From Papaver somniferum (taxonomy: Eukaryota > Streptophyta > Magnoliopsida > Ranunculales > Papaveraceae): DNA of 64,000 nucleotides. The number at the start of each line of letters is the position of its first letter. Position 1 is the first letter of the stretch. Below are positions 33,570 through 45,382 of the stretch, piece after piece. A program made the position numbers and the translations under genes. Where the stretch lies: NCBI RefSeq assembly GCF_003573695.1, contig NC_039367.1:155879085-155943084 (forward strand). Direction: 5' to 3'. Under the pieces are notes generated by a model. That model saw only the letters and a list, made by a program, of their open reading frames with translations, was not told the origin of the DNA and searched no databases.

Positions 33570-33845
33570 GATGAAAAAGACATGTAAAATTTGATACTGT
33601 TTAAATGGACGAAAATGTAAAAATAGCCAGATGTAAACAGTTGCATCCTACCCGTTTTCAAATCTTTTTTTTTATTTTTAATTTACATCAGGATGCATCC
33701 AATTTCACCCTCGCTATTTTTTAAGTTTAAGTCGGGATGAATCCAGATTCATTCTTGCTATTTTTTTGGTGTCCATTTCACCCATACTAATTTTTACTTG
33801 TCCATTAGAACCATATTTTAAAAATATTTGGAAAAATATTTAGCG
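33570..33845 (+). repeat. MITE-like repeat, copy 2
   Basis: This is the second copy of the element at 31190-31470, with the same internal order and moderate divergence. It lies just upstream of the F-box associated pseudogene. Confidence 0.6.
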
Positions 33846-33849
33846 GTGT

Positions 33850-34707
33850 CCAAGAAAAACTTGTTTTGGCTACTAGTCGCAGCTGTCTTGGTTCATGTAA
33901 TGGCATATTTTGCTTTTCTAAATACCTTTTCTATGATTCAGTCATGTTTCCCTATGGAACCCATCTACTCATGAAATTAAGGAGATTTAGTGTATAAAAA
34001 ACCACATAATGGAGTTGTTGTGGCATATGATGGGTTTGGTTACGACTGTAACATCAACGATTACAAGTTGATATTAATTTTTAATAAGCAGCAGTACCCA
34101 CTATTTGATGACATTGAGGAGTTGTGAAATTCATGTTTACACACTTGGTTCAAGTTCATGGAATATGATAGGAAACACTCCTGTCGTATACGGTTTGAAT
34201 TCTATGAAGCTTTTAAATGGAGCCATGCACTGGGTAGCAAAAAAGGTAATAGGTAGCGATCACCAACGAGCAGTAACTACGGTTATAGTTTCTATTGATA
34301 TAGTTGAAGAGAAAACCAAAGAAATTCAAATACCAAGTTGCTCATTGGATGAAAAATACAATTTTAGAAACGAAAGGCTGGGTGTGCTTGGTAAGGACCT
34401 TTACTTCTCAGTTCATGTTTCAGACTTATTCGAGTTATGGGTGATGAAGGATTACGGCGTTGTAGATTCTTGGACTAAGCTTTTGAGTATTCCGGAAGTG
34501 ATGGAAAATATTTATATCAGGACGCTGCTATCTTTCAATAAGAATCGCCAGATACTGTGGACCTATTCTCGTTCGCAAGGTAAGTATTCTAAGAATGGTT
34601 TCGTCTCATATGACTTGCAAAATGGAAGCTTAAAGTTTTTGAATATTTATGAGACGCCTGAAACTTTTACTGTCGGAAGTCTTGTTTCACTTAAATCGTC
34701 TAGGTAA
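33850..34707 (+). pseudogene. F-box associated (FBA-type) protein, N-terminally truncated and frameshifted
   Basis: F-box/FBA proteins are substrate adaptors of SCF ubiquitin ligases, and the FBA domain binds the target. Here the F-box itself is missing. The FBA start is visible as CLGSCNGIFCF near 33885, followed by a stop near 33990, a second piece (VAYDGFGYDCNINDYK) ending in a stop near 34123, and a 200-codon open frame from 34105. That frame holds the C-terminal FBA half: VYTLGSSSWN, LNGAMHWVA, a V.SIDI...K..EI segment, LGVLGKDLYF, LWVMKDYGV..SWTKL and a YDLQNGSLK end. At least two lesions separate the pieces, so no complete protein can be made. Confidence 0.85.
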
Positions 34708-34872
34708 TCCGTGAAGTCATGCTCAGAAAAAAACAAGAAACAATGTTATAACAAACAAGTGCGTTAAAGTTGCCAAGGAAGAACCAGCTAATGGACATCT
34801 ATATCATCTGGTTATGAACCGCTAATGTTCTCAATTCCTAGACAAGTTTTCTAAATCTGATCCTTGCTATGC

Positions 34873-35055
34873 TTAGTAAAATATGTTTCTGACTTTCTCC
34901 TTCCAATCTTTCCATATGTTTCCAGTTTTATTTAAAGATTCAACATGGTTTGTCTTCATACCAAACTTCCACAACCACTGATATTGATTTGCTGGGTATT
35001 CAGAGCCATTGCGAAAAGAAAGTGGCTCACGAGTTGGGAAGATTAATAAACACAA
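34873..35055 (-). pseudogene. Conserved unknown protein fragment
   Basis: An open minus-strand stretch with protein-like composition, including SEYPANQYQWLWKFG and GNIWKDWKEKV. A decayed copy at about 20636-20735 shares the SEYP..YQ pattern on the same strand, which argues it derives from a real gene. Family not recognised. Confidence 0.35.
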
Positions 35056-35069
35056 ATAACGCCTCCGGA

Positions 35070-36000
35070 TTCCATTGTCATGAAACTTTTATCAAATGAT
35101 TCATGGAATGTTGCTAAGTTTCCACGAGGTTACATACCAATTCTACTTCTTATATTTTGGTAGAGCATAGATCTACGTGCCAAGTTTGATTTGATGCATG
35201 ATTTTTTCGAATGGTGCAGAACACAACAACCACATTCATCTTTCTAACTAAGTTGATGTTTCCGCATAAAAACTGCAATTATCACATTCCGGAAGCGAGT
35301 GACAAGGAAAGCCTTATAAAGAAGACTAGCAGGATTTGCTGAACTACAGCCACATGCAACGCCTAGACTAATTAATTAACGCATATATGTGTATAGTGTA
35401 TTCCCAATCATTGAAGCATAGGCTCAAATAATTGAGCAAGTCCGACAATTTGAATCTAGTAGCTTAATAGGAGTAAGAATGGCTCCCGGATCCGATCCCG
35501 AACGTAAGAAACTAAAGTTTCAATGGGTTTTGAATTGGTGGATGAACTTGTGGTATTTTTTATAACTTGATACATATCGTCATGACAAATATGTACACGT
35601 CCTGTGTTATCAGAGGTACCAATGTAAGTTGTAGTTCCTCGCCAAGAGAAGAGATACCCCGCTTTCTCGTTTGATGTAAGTTGTTGTTGGTGGAAAAAAA
35701 AATTAGTAATATTTTAGGCGAACTAGACTGAAGAATTGTCTTACGAACAATAATGCAAATTGTGACTCTGGAAACTCTCTATTTCATAAAATAGGTATTG
35801 CAATCCAAAAGGGCGTTGGTGCCCAGTTGGTGGCTAGAACCAACAAATTCGGTATAACTAACTCTTTGTTTATTTTCAGTTAAGAAAAATAATAAATTAT
35901 TAGTTTAGAAGGCCCCTAGTTTCTAGGATGCCAACACGCACTGTGTAAACTATCGACTTGCTTTTCTAATAAAATCCCCCTGTGGCATCCTTTCATTAGC
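35070..36000. other. Intergenic; weak repeat shared with 890-950
   Basis: 'attgcaatccaaaagggcgt' followed by 'tggtgcccagttggtg' at 35797-35835 matches 'attgtcatacagaagggtgt' followed by 'tggtgtccagctggtg' at 900-938. This is a short diverged repeat of unknown type. No gene is seen. Confidence 0.3.
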
Positions 36001-36283
36001 AGTTTAGCCTAACCCAAATCACTACTTTCCAGGAAATCATAAATTTGCAAAGTGGACGTAGACAATATATACACGTTGTATGTATTGGTTGAACCACTAT
36101 AAATCTCATGTCTTGTGAGTTGATTTATCTTTGTCGTATTATTATTGTTGGTTGTGCTTGGTTTACTTATTATTCATCATAATATCTCAAGATCATGTTA
36201 TTCCGCGGTTTTCAGTAATTAAAAAATCCTGACAACTGGTATCAGAGCTTTAGGTTAAGATCCAGGTTGCTCTTAGCATAGGT

Positions 36284-37130
36284 TTGTTCATAGTACGTAG
36301 AATGAGAGTTATGGGTGATAATAACGAAAGTACGGTAGCTAGGCTTAAAGTTTTCAATGCGAAAAACTTTGTGTTTTGGAAGTCTCAGATGGAAGACTAT
36401 CTATACGAGAAAGACATTCATGTTCCATTGGGAGGAGTTGCGAAAAAGGGAGCACTCAAAGACGATGAATGGACAACTCTTTATCACAAGTCTGTAGTCG
36501 TGATCCGTAGATGTCTAACGGAGGAATTCTACAATAACGTACAAGAGGTTACTAGTACGAAGGACCTTATGGATAAACTTGAAAAGTTGTACCAAAAGTC
36601 ATCATCCTCCGGGAAGATTATGTTGTGTGAATAACTATTCAATCTGAAGACGCGAGAAGGTGGAGCGATTTCAGCACATCTTGGGAAGTTTAAATCGATT
36701 ATTTCTCAGCTTTCAAAAGTTAGTTTTACTTTTGATGATGAAGTTCAAGCTTTACGGTTGTTATCGTCATTACCAAAGAGTTGGGAAACCGCAGGAACAA
36801 CTATTAGTAATTCCGTAGGGAGCGAAAAGTTGAAGCTTGATGATGTGCAGCAAAGGTTAATTGCTGAAGAGGAGAGAAGAATAGAACAAGGTTACGGTTC
36901 TAGTACTTCAAGATCAGCCTCAATTATGCAGGAAGAAGATAGAGGCGGGAGTTCAAATAGGAACAACAACAACAAATTCGAATGGAAGTCTAGAGAAAAG
37001 TCTAGGGGATCTCTCAATCCCGACCTAGAGGTGTTGTTGAGTGTTGGGCGCGTAAGAAAGTAGGACAGTACTAACGCGATTGTCTGGAAAACATAGGTGT
37101 TAATAATGGTGAAAAAAAGGTAATCAAGAA
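36284..37130 (+). pseudogene. copia gag, broken
   Basis: The frame reads LKVFNAKNFVFWKSQMEDYL (the gag N-terminal block) and LTEEFYNNV, meets TAA at 36632-36634, and continues in the same frame with LFNLK, HLGKFKSIISQL, ALRLLSSLPKSW and an Asn/Arg-rich tail to 37063. The zinc knuckle ECWARKKVGQY.RDC is in another frame, with one Cys replaced by Arg (WAR for WAC) and a stop for the usual Lys. Confidence 0.88.
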
Positions 37131-37199
37131 GAGGTAAACGTAGTTGCAGCTGCGGAATCGGTGAAGGTCCTTGTGGACAACAAGAAGGTAATTACAGAA

Positions 37200-37736
37200 G
37201 GTTTTCTACTACTCTCTGAGCAAGCAAGATGAGTCTTGAATTATAGACTCGAGAGCTTCAATCCATGCGACGAGTGATAAAAGTATTATCATCTCTTATA
37301 AAGAAGGATATTATGGCCAAATATTCTTAGGTGATGGTGAAGCATGCGATATCATCGGTTTGGGTGATGTGATCTTTAAAGTCAATGGTTCAACATGGAA
37401 ACTGAAAGATGTACACATGTTCCGAATTTGAAGAAAAACTTAGTGTCTGTGGGCCAAGTTTGTGGTGATGATTGTGAAGTTTTGCCTACGAAACACAACT
37501 GGAAAGCGAAGGTATTCTATTAGATCGTGGAGTTAGAGTCGGTAGTCTATATCAGACTTCAGATGAAATAACTTTAACACTGGCTAGTAGTGGTGAAGAC
37601 ACTAACTTATGTCATAGAAGATTGGGTCAAATGAGTGAGAAGAACATGAAGATTCTGTGTTCTGGAGGATATCTATCAAAGGTGAAGTCTTTTGATATGA
37701 GTTTTTGTGAAGATTGTGTTCTTGGAAAGCAAAAAA
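37200..37736 (+). pseudogene. copia protease and GAG-pre-integrase remnant
   Basis: DS.ASIHAT (protease, with Arg for Gly in DSG), FLGDGEACDIIGLGDV and, after a frameshift, RLGQMSEKNMKIL and CEDCVLGKQK (pre-integrase zinc finger) can be read across two frames with several stops. Coding similarity ends exactly at the element A LTR start. Confidence 0.85.
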
Positions 37737-40204
37737 TGTTAGAACACTGCTCGGTCGAACTCGCATGCGTTGCTATCTCAAGCATGTTTGTCAATGTTAG
37801 TGGTCAAAACTATATGTCTTGATTTCTAGCCTATTTATAGATATCTCGGACTAGGACATAGATTGTGTAGTTGAGTTTAGTTTTCACGGCGTTCATCATT
37901 TGAAGACGAAGAGCTACTAAGGGGAGCATGTGGAACTTCATCGACAAAAGGTATGTGGAGACTTAAACTCATCTATTACTTGTAAAGTCTATTTCTATTT
38001 TATCTCCTATATTGAGACATAAGTCGTATTACGATATAATTTTCTATATACACATTTGAGATTTCGTGCTGAGTTTATCTCGCTTACATATTTCTCGAAA
38101 TATGTGTTGGCAAGCTTTCGCTTCGACCAAGTTCATCTTATATCATTGAAAACAGTCGAGTAACGTCTTACATGTTTTGTGTGATACACTCATTTGGTGT
38201 TGCCTTGGGATGTTTCGTAATGATTATTTCAATAACTTGAAAATTGTTGTGATGCTAATAGTGTGTGAAAACTGCTATTGTCATCCTCTAAGTAAGTTTC
38301 AATGATTGAAATAAGAGTTTAGAACACTTAACCATTATTGGATATGTCATGTTGTGCACTCTTGCACACATGTAATCCATGTCCGGGAATCATAGTATGC
38401 GCACCCGTTTGTGTACCTGTTGGTTTGAGAAATCCGAGAACCTAAGTATGCATACTAATTTTCGTACTGGCGTAAAGGTTCATGTCCGAGAATTTCTGCT
38501 GGGATTTGAAGTTCGCGTGCCCGTTTGTGTACTGGCGTAACTCAATCTTATTTCGGGTATTTCAAGTATGCGAACTTGTTTGCATACTTGAAGGTTAAAC
38601 TTCTAAAATCGGTTTTAAACATGAAAATAGACATTTATAGAATAAGGAATGCAATCTTTGCAGATCGTGGCTATAATGTTCATGATTGATTCGAGTGAAT
38701 CAAACCGATTTTGCTTCAATTGTGTTCTTGTATAATTCTATGAGAATATAGCAATTGAACAACTCTTTCACTAGTTTCATTTGAGTCATTTGAACTAGTT
38801 ATGGTTAAGATGAATAAAGTTGATATTAGGGTAATCATATGTCTAACCTCGGTTAACTATTTGTGAACCAACATGGTGTACACGTTTAGGTACGGTTACA
38901 TAAACCTAAATGAGGGTACATTTGATTTGTGTGTAGCAAGCTAAGTTCGATCTAACGGTTGAAAGATATTATCTTGGTTGAATCGGGTTTTTCATCTAAA
39001 GGTGATATTGAATGCTTTGTTACCAAGGTAACTTGGATTGCAAACTCTGATTTGAAAACTATATAAAGGAGAACTCTAGCAACTGGGAAACCTAATCCTC
39101 ACACCTCATGTGTGTTACTAGTTGCATAACTAGAGTCGATTATCCTTTAACCTTAGGTTTCTATGGAGACCCTGTAGGTTAACGACTTCAAAAACTTCGT
39201 TGGGATTGTGAAGCCAGACCCAACTATTTTCGTTGTAGTTTGCGTGTTCAGATCTTACCCGATTCTATCGTATTGAGTACAATTGAAATAATTGACTCGA
39301 GATTAATTTTCTGATAGGAAAGATAAAAGTAATCACAAACATCTTCGTCTCATCGTTTGTGATTCCACAATATCTTGTTTCGCTAGTCGATTAAGATTAT
39401 TGTGAGGTGATTGATAATACTAGGATGTTCTTCGGGAATATAAGTCCGTTTTATCAATTGGTTCCTATTCACCTTGATTTATCAAAAGACGGAACAAAAA
39501 ATCTTGGATATTTATGTGGGAGACAGATTTATTCAATCTATAGACTTTTCTGTGTGAGACACATTTGTTTATCAAGTCTTCGACTTTGGGTCGTATCAAC
39601 TCTTGATTGTGGGTAAGATCAACTAAGGGAATCAAGTGTGTAGTAACCTGCTGGGATCAGAGACATAAGGAACACAACTATAACTTGAATCAGTGTGAGA
39701 TTGATTAGGGTTCAACTACAGTCCAGTTCGAAGTTAATTGCTAGTAGGATAGAGTCTGTAGCGGCTTAATATTGTGTGGTTTTAAATATGGACTAGGTCC
39801 TGGGGTTATTCTGCATTTGCGGTTTCCTCTTTAACAAAATTCTGGTGTATGTGTTATTTCTTTTCCGCATTATATTTTGTTGTGTAATTGAAATATCACA
39901 GGTTATGCGTTAAGATCAACCAATTATAATATCCAACCTTTGGTTGTTGATTTACATTGATTGACACTTGAACATTGGTCTTTGGTACCGTTCAAGTAAC
40001 TCCTCTTATATTCAATCGGGCTCGCAGATTTCTATTTTCTGATTGCGGATTGAATTAAGAGTTAAAGATATTAAGATCTTTGATATACTTTACTCTAGAT
40101 TGAATCTGACTGTCTGGTTGATTCTATATAAAGTATACTGGAGTAAGTCCTCTCAGATTGCCAAACGAATTGTTGGGTGTGGTTGTTAGACCCCCGCATT
40201 TTCA
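37737..40204 (+). repeat. Element A LTR1 (2468 bp), uninterrupted
   Basis: It starts TGTTAGAACACTG and ends ATTTTCA just before the PBS. It gives the empty site for both nested insertions in LTR2: 'gtgttcttgtat' near 38723 (element B target TTCTT) and 'ccctgtaggttaac' near 39173 (element C target GTAGG). A cluster of 'gtatgcg' / 'cccgtttgtgtac' / 'tggcgtaa' motifs occupies about 38395-38600. Confidence 0.92.
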
Positions 40205-40220
40205 ATTGGTATCAAAGCAC
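40205..40220 (+). other. Primer-binding site of element A
   Basis: TTGGTATCAAAGCAC follows the LTR end after one base and fits the 3' end of initiator methionine tRNA with one mismatch. The second copy at 58418 reads TTGTTATCAGAACAGG, so the two together point to a TGGTATCAGA ancestor. Confidence 0.8.
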
Positions 40221-40267
40221 GCAAACACGTTTAAGACCTTACAAGTTGTTTGTAGCTATCTGACTCT

Positions 40268-40906
40268 ATGGACAGTTGTGTTATCTTAATGAACGCACCA
40301 CCAGATCCAGGGATTTCAGAATTCTCTTCCATGAATGATTTAATAAAATTTGTAGAAGAAATTTTATCTAAACCTCCACCAGTTTTAAAATCCCTTGAAG
40401 TGTTTTCAGGGATTGAAAAGAAGCTTGAGATCTTATCTCTTGATGTTGATTTATACCTCCAGAAAGAGCAAGAATCTCTTGATAAGCTAAACCAAGTCAT
40501 GATGAATAATATTCATGTTGAGGTTGATCTTGATTTACTAATTAGCAAGAGAAATGGTCCTCCTCTGGGTAATCCATTTGGTTGTGAAAAACTAAACGAA
40601 TTACAAGAGGAGTTTAAATCTCAGTCTTCAGACTGCATCACCTCAAAGCATGAATCGATTCATTGCTCAATTCCTGAGACTTCCAATCAAGATAGTAGTA
40701 TTGTCTTTTTTTATGAAGAAGCTATGACGTCTCTTTTTATCAAAAGAGTTTCTCTTCGCAGTACTAAAAACTATCTTCATAAACTGTTTTTTATAAGTTG
40801 GAAAACAAGAAATCATAAACACGAATCTTTTTGGATTCTCTTGAAATTCTTTGATAGACTTATAAAAAACAGTTCCTTGGGTGTTTCTCAACATTACAAG
40901 ATATAA
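40268..40906 (+). CDS. Element A 212-aa protein, function unknown
   Basis: The only sizeable frame of the element, beginning about 60 bp after the PBS where gag would start. It is acidic with a helical, Leu/Glu/Lys-rich N-terminal half (NDLIKFVEEILSKPPP, IEKKLEILSLDVDLYLQKEQ). The C-terminal half has basic, aromatic sequence (YLHKLFFISWKTRNHKHESF). There is no zinc knuckle or retroviral enzyme motif. The second internal copy (58483-58640) keeps the first 52 codons open with only a few substitutions, which argues this was a real coding region of the family. It may be a gag remnant or a structural protein used in trans; neither can be shown here. Confidence 0.5.
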   Translation: MDSCVILMNAPPDPGISEFSSMNDLIKFVEEILSKPPPVLKSLEVFSGIEKKLEILSLDVDLYLQKEQESLDKLNQVMMNNIHVEVDLDLLISKRNGPPLGNPFGCEKLNELQEEFKSQSSDCITSKHESIHCSIPETSNQDSSIVFFYEEAMTSLFIKRVSLRSTKNYLHKLFFISWKTRNHKHESFWILLKFFDRLIKNSSLGVSQHYKI

Positions 40907-42840
40907 GAGTTACTGGAAAGAAACTCTCTTGGTGCCATGGTGAGCAAGACATTGTTCACTTCAACACAACTTTATTGTGTTGGAAGTGCATCCTCACCAA
41001 GAAATTCCTTGTGATGTATACGGTACAGGGAAGCACAAGAACTGGGGCACACATATTATGTTGGGTATGATTTTGAATATTTGGTAACGTTGTAGAATTC
41101 GACCGGATTCTTCTAAAAAGGTATGTCTCTAAACTTGAGAAAGTTTTATGATGATCTATGTACCTTGTGTATCTTTCATGTCTACCTAACTTGATTTGTG
41201 TTTAAGGTTCTTAAATGTTCCAGTTTGAAAATAGTTGTCCGGGATGTTTTAGCCTTCACTGTACACTTCAGCTATGCATACCAGTTTGCATACCGGTTTA
41301 CAAATGAGTTTTTGTAATAAAATACAGGGAAATTCGTTTGTAGACCAGTTTGCATACTAAAAATCCGTTTGCATACCCGTATGCATACTTGCCTGTAGAC
41401 GTCGATATTCGGTAAACCTATTTTGGTCATATCTTCTTCGTCCGAACTCGTAATGAACTCATTCTTTTTGAGTTCTCTTCCTATTTGAATTCTCTTCAAA
41501 GTGGAAATGAGAATTCTTGAATTTGGATGAGTTTATTAAGATTGGTCTTTATCCCATCTCTTGATTTTGAGTGTTTTGCTCTGTTTGTCGCGCTTGTTCC
41601 ACTTCTCTTGGATTTGGGCACTTGGATTCTTGGAGTAATACTCTTATAAGCTCATTTGTAGCTATTAAAAGAATGTTGTTGGTGAATCGCAAAGAAGGAA
41701 GTTCAAGAACGGACAGTAGTGCACATTGTTATGGGATTCTTGAATGTTCACAATCATCTTTTGTGAACTATGGTGCATGGTCATTATTGACTTTGTATGT
41801 TCTTCTTTGTTCAGAAAATCTTTTTATATGTCTTTGGTAGTTATTCTTAGTGTAAATCCGTGCGAAAAAGATTGATTCTACCCTCTAAGGACAAATCATC
41901 TTATATGTGCATTATGAGTTTGCCTCATTTTTTAGAAAACTTCTTATGAGAATTTATTCTTTTGTTTTTAAGAAGGATAACTAGGGTTTGGAATAGCCAT
42001 CATTGTGAGTACACATAGCTATTGCCAACGTTTTCATCTTCAATTTTTTTAGATTTATTTATTTAAATTCTAAGTTTTTGGGAAGATGATGTTTGCAATT
42101 TTAATCTTTATGATTTTATATATTGCAAATTATTATGAGATATGTTGTTTACGTCCGTGAACCTGTGACTGTTCCATACTTGTTCAAAAGTTACTCTATT
42201 ATGTCGATATGAAAGTATTGACAAAAGATAGAATGAACTTTTGACAAACAAAAGTTAAAGCCTTTTATGTCATTATTTTGATGGAAGAAAGGATAAAACT
42301 TTTGTTTACAAGGATTAAGTGTATTGTATGTCATTGTGCAAATAGTGATGAAAAATAGGATGAATCCTTGTGTATTCTGCAGTATTGGTCGATCTCGGAT
42401 CCACACTTTTTCTGCATATACTGTGAGGCTCCGTAAGTTCTCTTATGTCGAGCATGGCTAATTGAATTGATCATTTTTGTGGTCGACTCAATTGAGATTT
42501 TTGGATTCAAATCCATATTTTCATGTGATTTGGTTATGTCCAAAGAAATCCTTCTTTTCTTGTAAAAGCAAGGTCGCCTTTGTTGTTCTTTCGGGAATGA
42601 CATATTATGGGGGAGAGTTCTTAATTGAACTTGTGCTTAATTGCGAAATCTTTGTGGGGAGTGCAGCCATGGAATATTATAAGGTTTATCTTGTATCTTT
42701 ATAAACTCCTTGATGAATACATTTAGCTTCGGCTTTATGATTGCATCTAAAAAAGTTGGTATGTTATTCTCTTTTGGTCATGAAGTATCTATATGAAAAT
42801 TTCATGAGGATCCCACTAGTTTTCGTACCTTTGCCAATTT
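40907..42840 (+). other. Element A internal region, non-coding
   Basis: No polymerase domains. A small cluster of 'gtttgcatac' motifs occurs at 41278-41395, echoing the LTR motif cluster. Short open frames are not supported. Confidence 0.6.
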
Positions 42841-42845
42841 ATATT

Positions 42846-43277
42846 GACAAAAAGGGGGAGAATTAATGTGTGGTTTCATACTACAAATACATATGGTTTA
42901 TGGATCATTATTTAAGGGGGAGTGGTTTTCATGTTGATATGAAGTATTGACTAGGGGGGTGATACATATCACCATAGTATTGTTGTAAAATTTGTAATAC
43001 AATTGAAATTTGATGTTGTATAATAATACTATTACACTGTATAAAAATGATTGAGAGCATTTGTTTTCTCATTGTTATTGCTACAGATCTTCAACAACTA
43101 TGATGCTGAGTTGAACACGTTTTAGAATCATGGAGTACTTGGAAGTGACGAAGTTTTCGAGTCGTGTTGAAGATGCCAAGGATATCAAGCATTTGGATGA
43201 GAAGCTAACAAAAATTATTTATATTGTAATTCATGTTGATTGATAGTTTTGTCACTAAAATTGAGAAAGGGGGAGAC
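42846..43277 (+). promoter_or_regulatory. Multiple polypurine tracts before LTR2 of element A
   Basis: Four G-rich purine tracts lie upstream of the 3' LTR: gacaaaaagggggag (42846-42860), aagggggag (42914-42922), taggggggt (42952-42960) and gagaaagggggagac (43263-43277). The last abuts the LTR and should prime plus-strand synthesis. Repeated tracts of this kind are described as a hallmark of Sireviruses. Confidence 0.7.
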
Positions 43278-44239
43278 TGTTAGAGAACTGCTCGGTCGAA
43301 CTCGCATGCGTTGTTATCTCAAGCATATGTTTGTCAATGTTAGTGATTAAAACTATAAGTATTGGTTTCTATCCTATTTATAGATGGCTCGGACTAGGAC
43401 ATAGATTGCGTAGTTGAGCTTAGTTTCCACAGCGTTCATCATTTGAAGACGAAGAACTACTAAGGGGAGCTTGTGAAACTTCATCGACAAAAGGTATGTG
43501 GAGACTTAAACTCATCTATCACTTAGAAAGTCTATTTCTACTTTATCTCATATATTGAGACATAAGTCGCATCACGATATAGATTTGGAGCTGAGTTTAT
43601 CTCGCTTACATATTTCTCGAAATATGTGTTTGCAAGCTTTCGCTTCGACCAAGTTCATCTTATATCATGTGAAAATTTCCGAGTAACATCTTACATGGTT
43701 TGTGTGATACAATTATTTGGTGTTACCTTGGAATGTTTCGTAATTATTATTTTAATAACTTGAAAATTGCTTTGATGCTAATGGTGTGTGAAAACGGTTA
43801 TTGTCATCCTCTAAGAAAGTTTCAATGATTGAAATAAGAGTTTATAAAAGTTAACCATTATTGGATATGTCATGTTGTGCACTCTTGCACATATGTGATC
43901 CATGTCCGGGAACCATAGTATGCGCACTCGTTTGCGTACCTGTTGGTTTGAGAAATCTGGGAACCTAAGTATGTGTACCCGTTTGCGTATTGGCGTAACT
44001 AAATTTCTGCTGGGATTTGAATTTCGCGTACTCGTTTGCGTACTGGCGTAACTAAATTTTAGTGCGGGTATTTCAAGTATGCGTACCTGTTGCATACTTG
44101 AAGGTTAAAGTTCTAAAATCGGTTTTAAACATGAACATAAACATTTATATAATAAGGAATGCAATCTTTGCATACCGTGGCTATAATGTTCATGATTGAT
44201 TCGAGTGAATCAAACCGATTTTTCTTCAATTGTGTTCTT
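43278..44239 (+). repeat. Element A LTR2, part 1
   Basis: It starts TGTTAGAGAACTG and aligns with LTR1 up to 'gtgttctt', where element B is inserted. The motif cluster 'gtatgcgcactcgtttgcgt' and similar repeats lies at about 43918-44100. Confidence 0.92.
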
Positions 44240-45382
44240 TGATAGACACATTTTTGTGTCTAAATTGATTTCAATACTATACATTGTTGGCACTCAATTT
44301 CGTATTTATTTGCAGTGTTTTTTGTGTTTGTAGGTATTTTTAGGGAATAAACATTTTTGAAAGAATTGGCTTAAAAGTGTTAAAGGCATCCTCATTTCGA
44401 ATAAGAGCACCAATCTTGTTAAAGGAACCCATCAAATGGATAGAGGCACCCTCTCCTTCTTCATTTTGAAACAAATTCACGGAATTTATGGGATATTTTA
44501 AAAGATTATACATAAAGTTTCCATATCTTAAAGGTAAAAGAGATAATATATTTATGAGTTGGTTTTTATTGAAAAGGAGAAAGAAAATCTGGGATTTTAT
44601 TTAAAAAATAAAAAAAAGATAATATCCCTATGATTTTATTCTAGCAAATAAAGAAGATTTGTGATAACGGAGAAAGAAATTATTCATGAGTTATCTTTCA
44701 TTAAAGAGAAGATCTGAGGGAGTTAGGGAAGAAGATTTTGAAAAGATGTTTGAGTAATGGGTTATTATGTATAAATAGGGCGCTAGTAGGACCAAACAGA
44801 GGGATGGAGAGTTTGGGGTTCGTTTAGAGCAAACCCGGTTTAATCATTATTTTCTCTCATTTCATCACTTGTAAACACTTTTGAGCAATGAAAAATTATT
44901 CTGAGTGTGTTTCCAATATGCGGAGCTAGACCCCAATCCTTGGGGCTATGGAGGAAGCCGTTGTTTCGGTAAAAGTGATATATTTCTATTTTTAATTAAT
45001 TATAACAACTTTATTATGATTTTTGCTTTGAATTAAAACTTGATTATATGATTTTAATTAGTTAGGTGTATTTTCTCTTGATAGAATATGCTTGCTTTAG
45101 GGTTTTGATATTCTATGCTTGGATTAACATATGTTTTTTTGAAAATCTACATGTCTAGGAAATACTATTAGAATCAATTTGAATGTTGAGTTGCATAATT
45201 ATTGTTTTATTAAATCGCTAATATATACCAATGGTGGAATCCTAGCCCCGGTCTCTCCATAATTTTTACAACACTTTTTAATTGAGTTTGTTATTTTTAT
45301 TTATAAAAATTAATTCTAAAAAAATCTTCCTTCACAAGTCTCAACAAACCTTTTACTACAACATCATTGAAAATAACCATCA
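44240..45382 (+). repeat. Element B 5' LTR (1143 bp)
   Basis: It begins TGATAGACACATTTTTGTGTC, which is itself a short inverted repeat (gacaca...tgtgtc), and ends AATAACCATCA. A TATA-like 'tatgtataaata' sits near 44770 with transcription probably starting shortly after. Confidence 0.92.

Larger units (their letters stand above)
36000..37736 (+). mobile_element. Degenerate Ty1/copia element, 5' part, cut by element A
   Basis: A methionine-tRNA PBS, TGGTATCAGAGC, lies at 36237-36248 and marks the end of a 5' LTR whose start is unclear; TATA-containing LTR-like sequence lies around 36050-36230. Gag and pre-integrase coding follow. The sequence stops at 37736, inside the pre-integrase domain, where the LTR of element A begins. 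The rest of this copia element should lie beyond the nested stack and is not in the window. Confidence 0.85.

Noticed and set aside
35797..35840. tRNA-derived SINE promoter shared with 900-938
   Set aside because: No convincing A-box and B-box pair or tRNA fold could be read. The two sites are similar but too short and diverged to classify.
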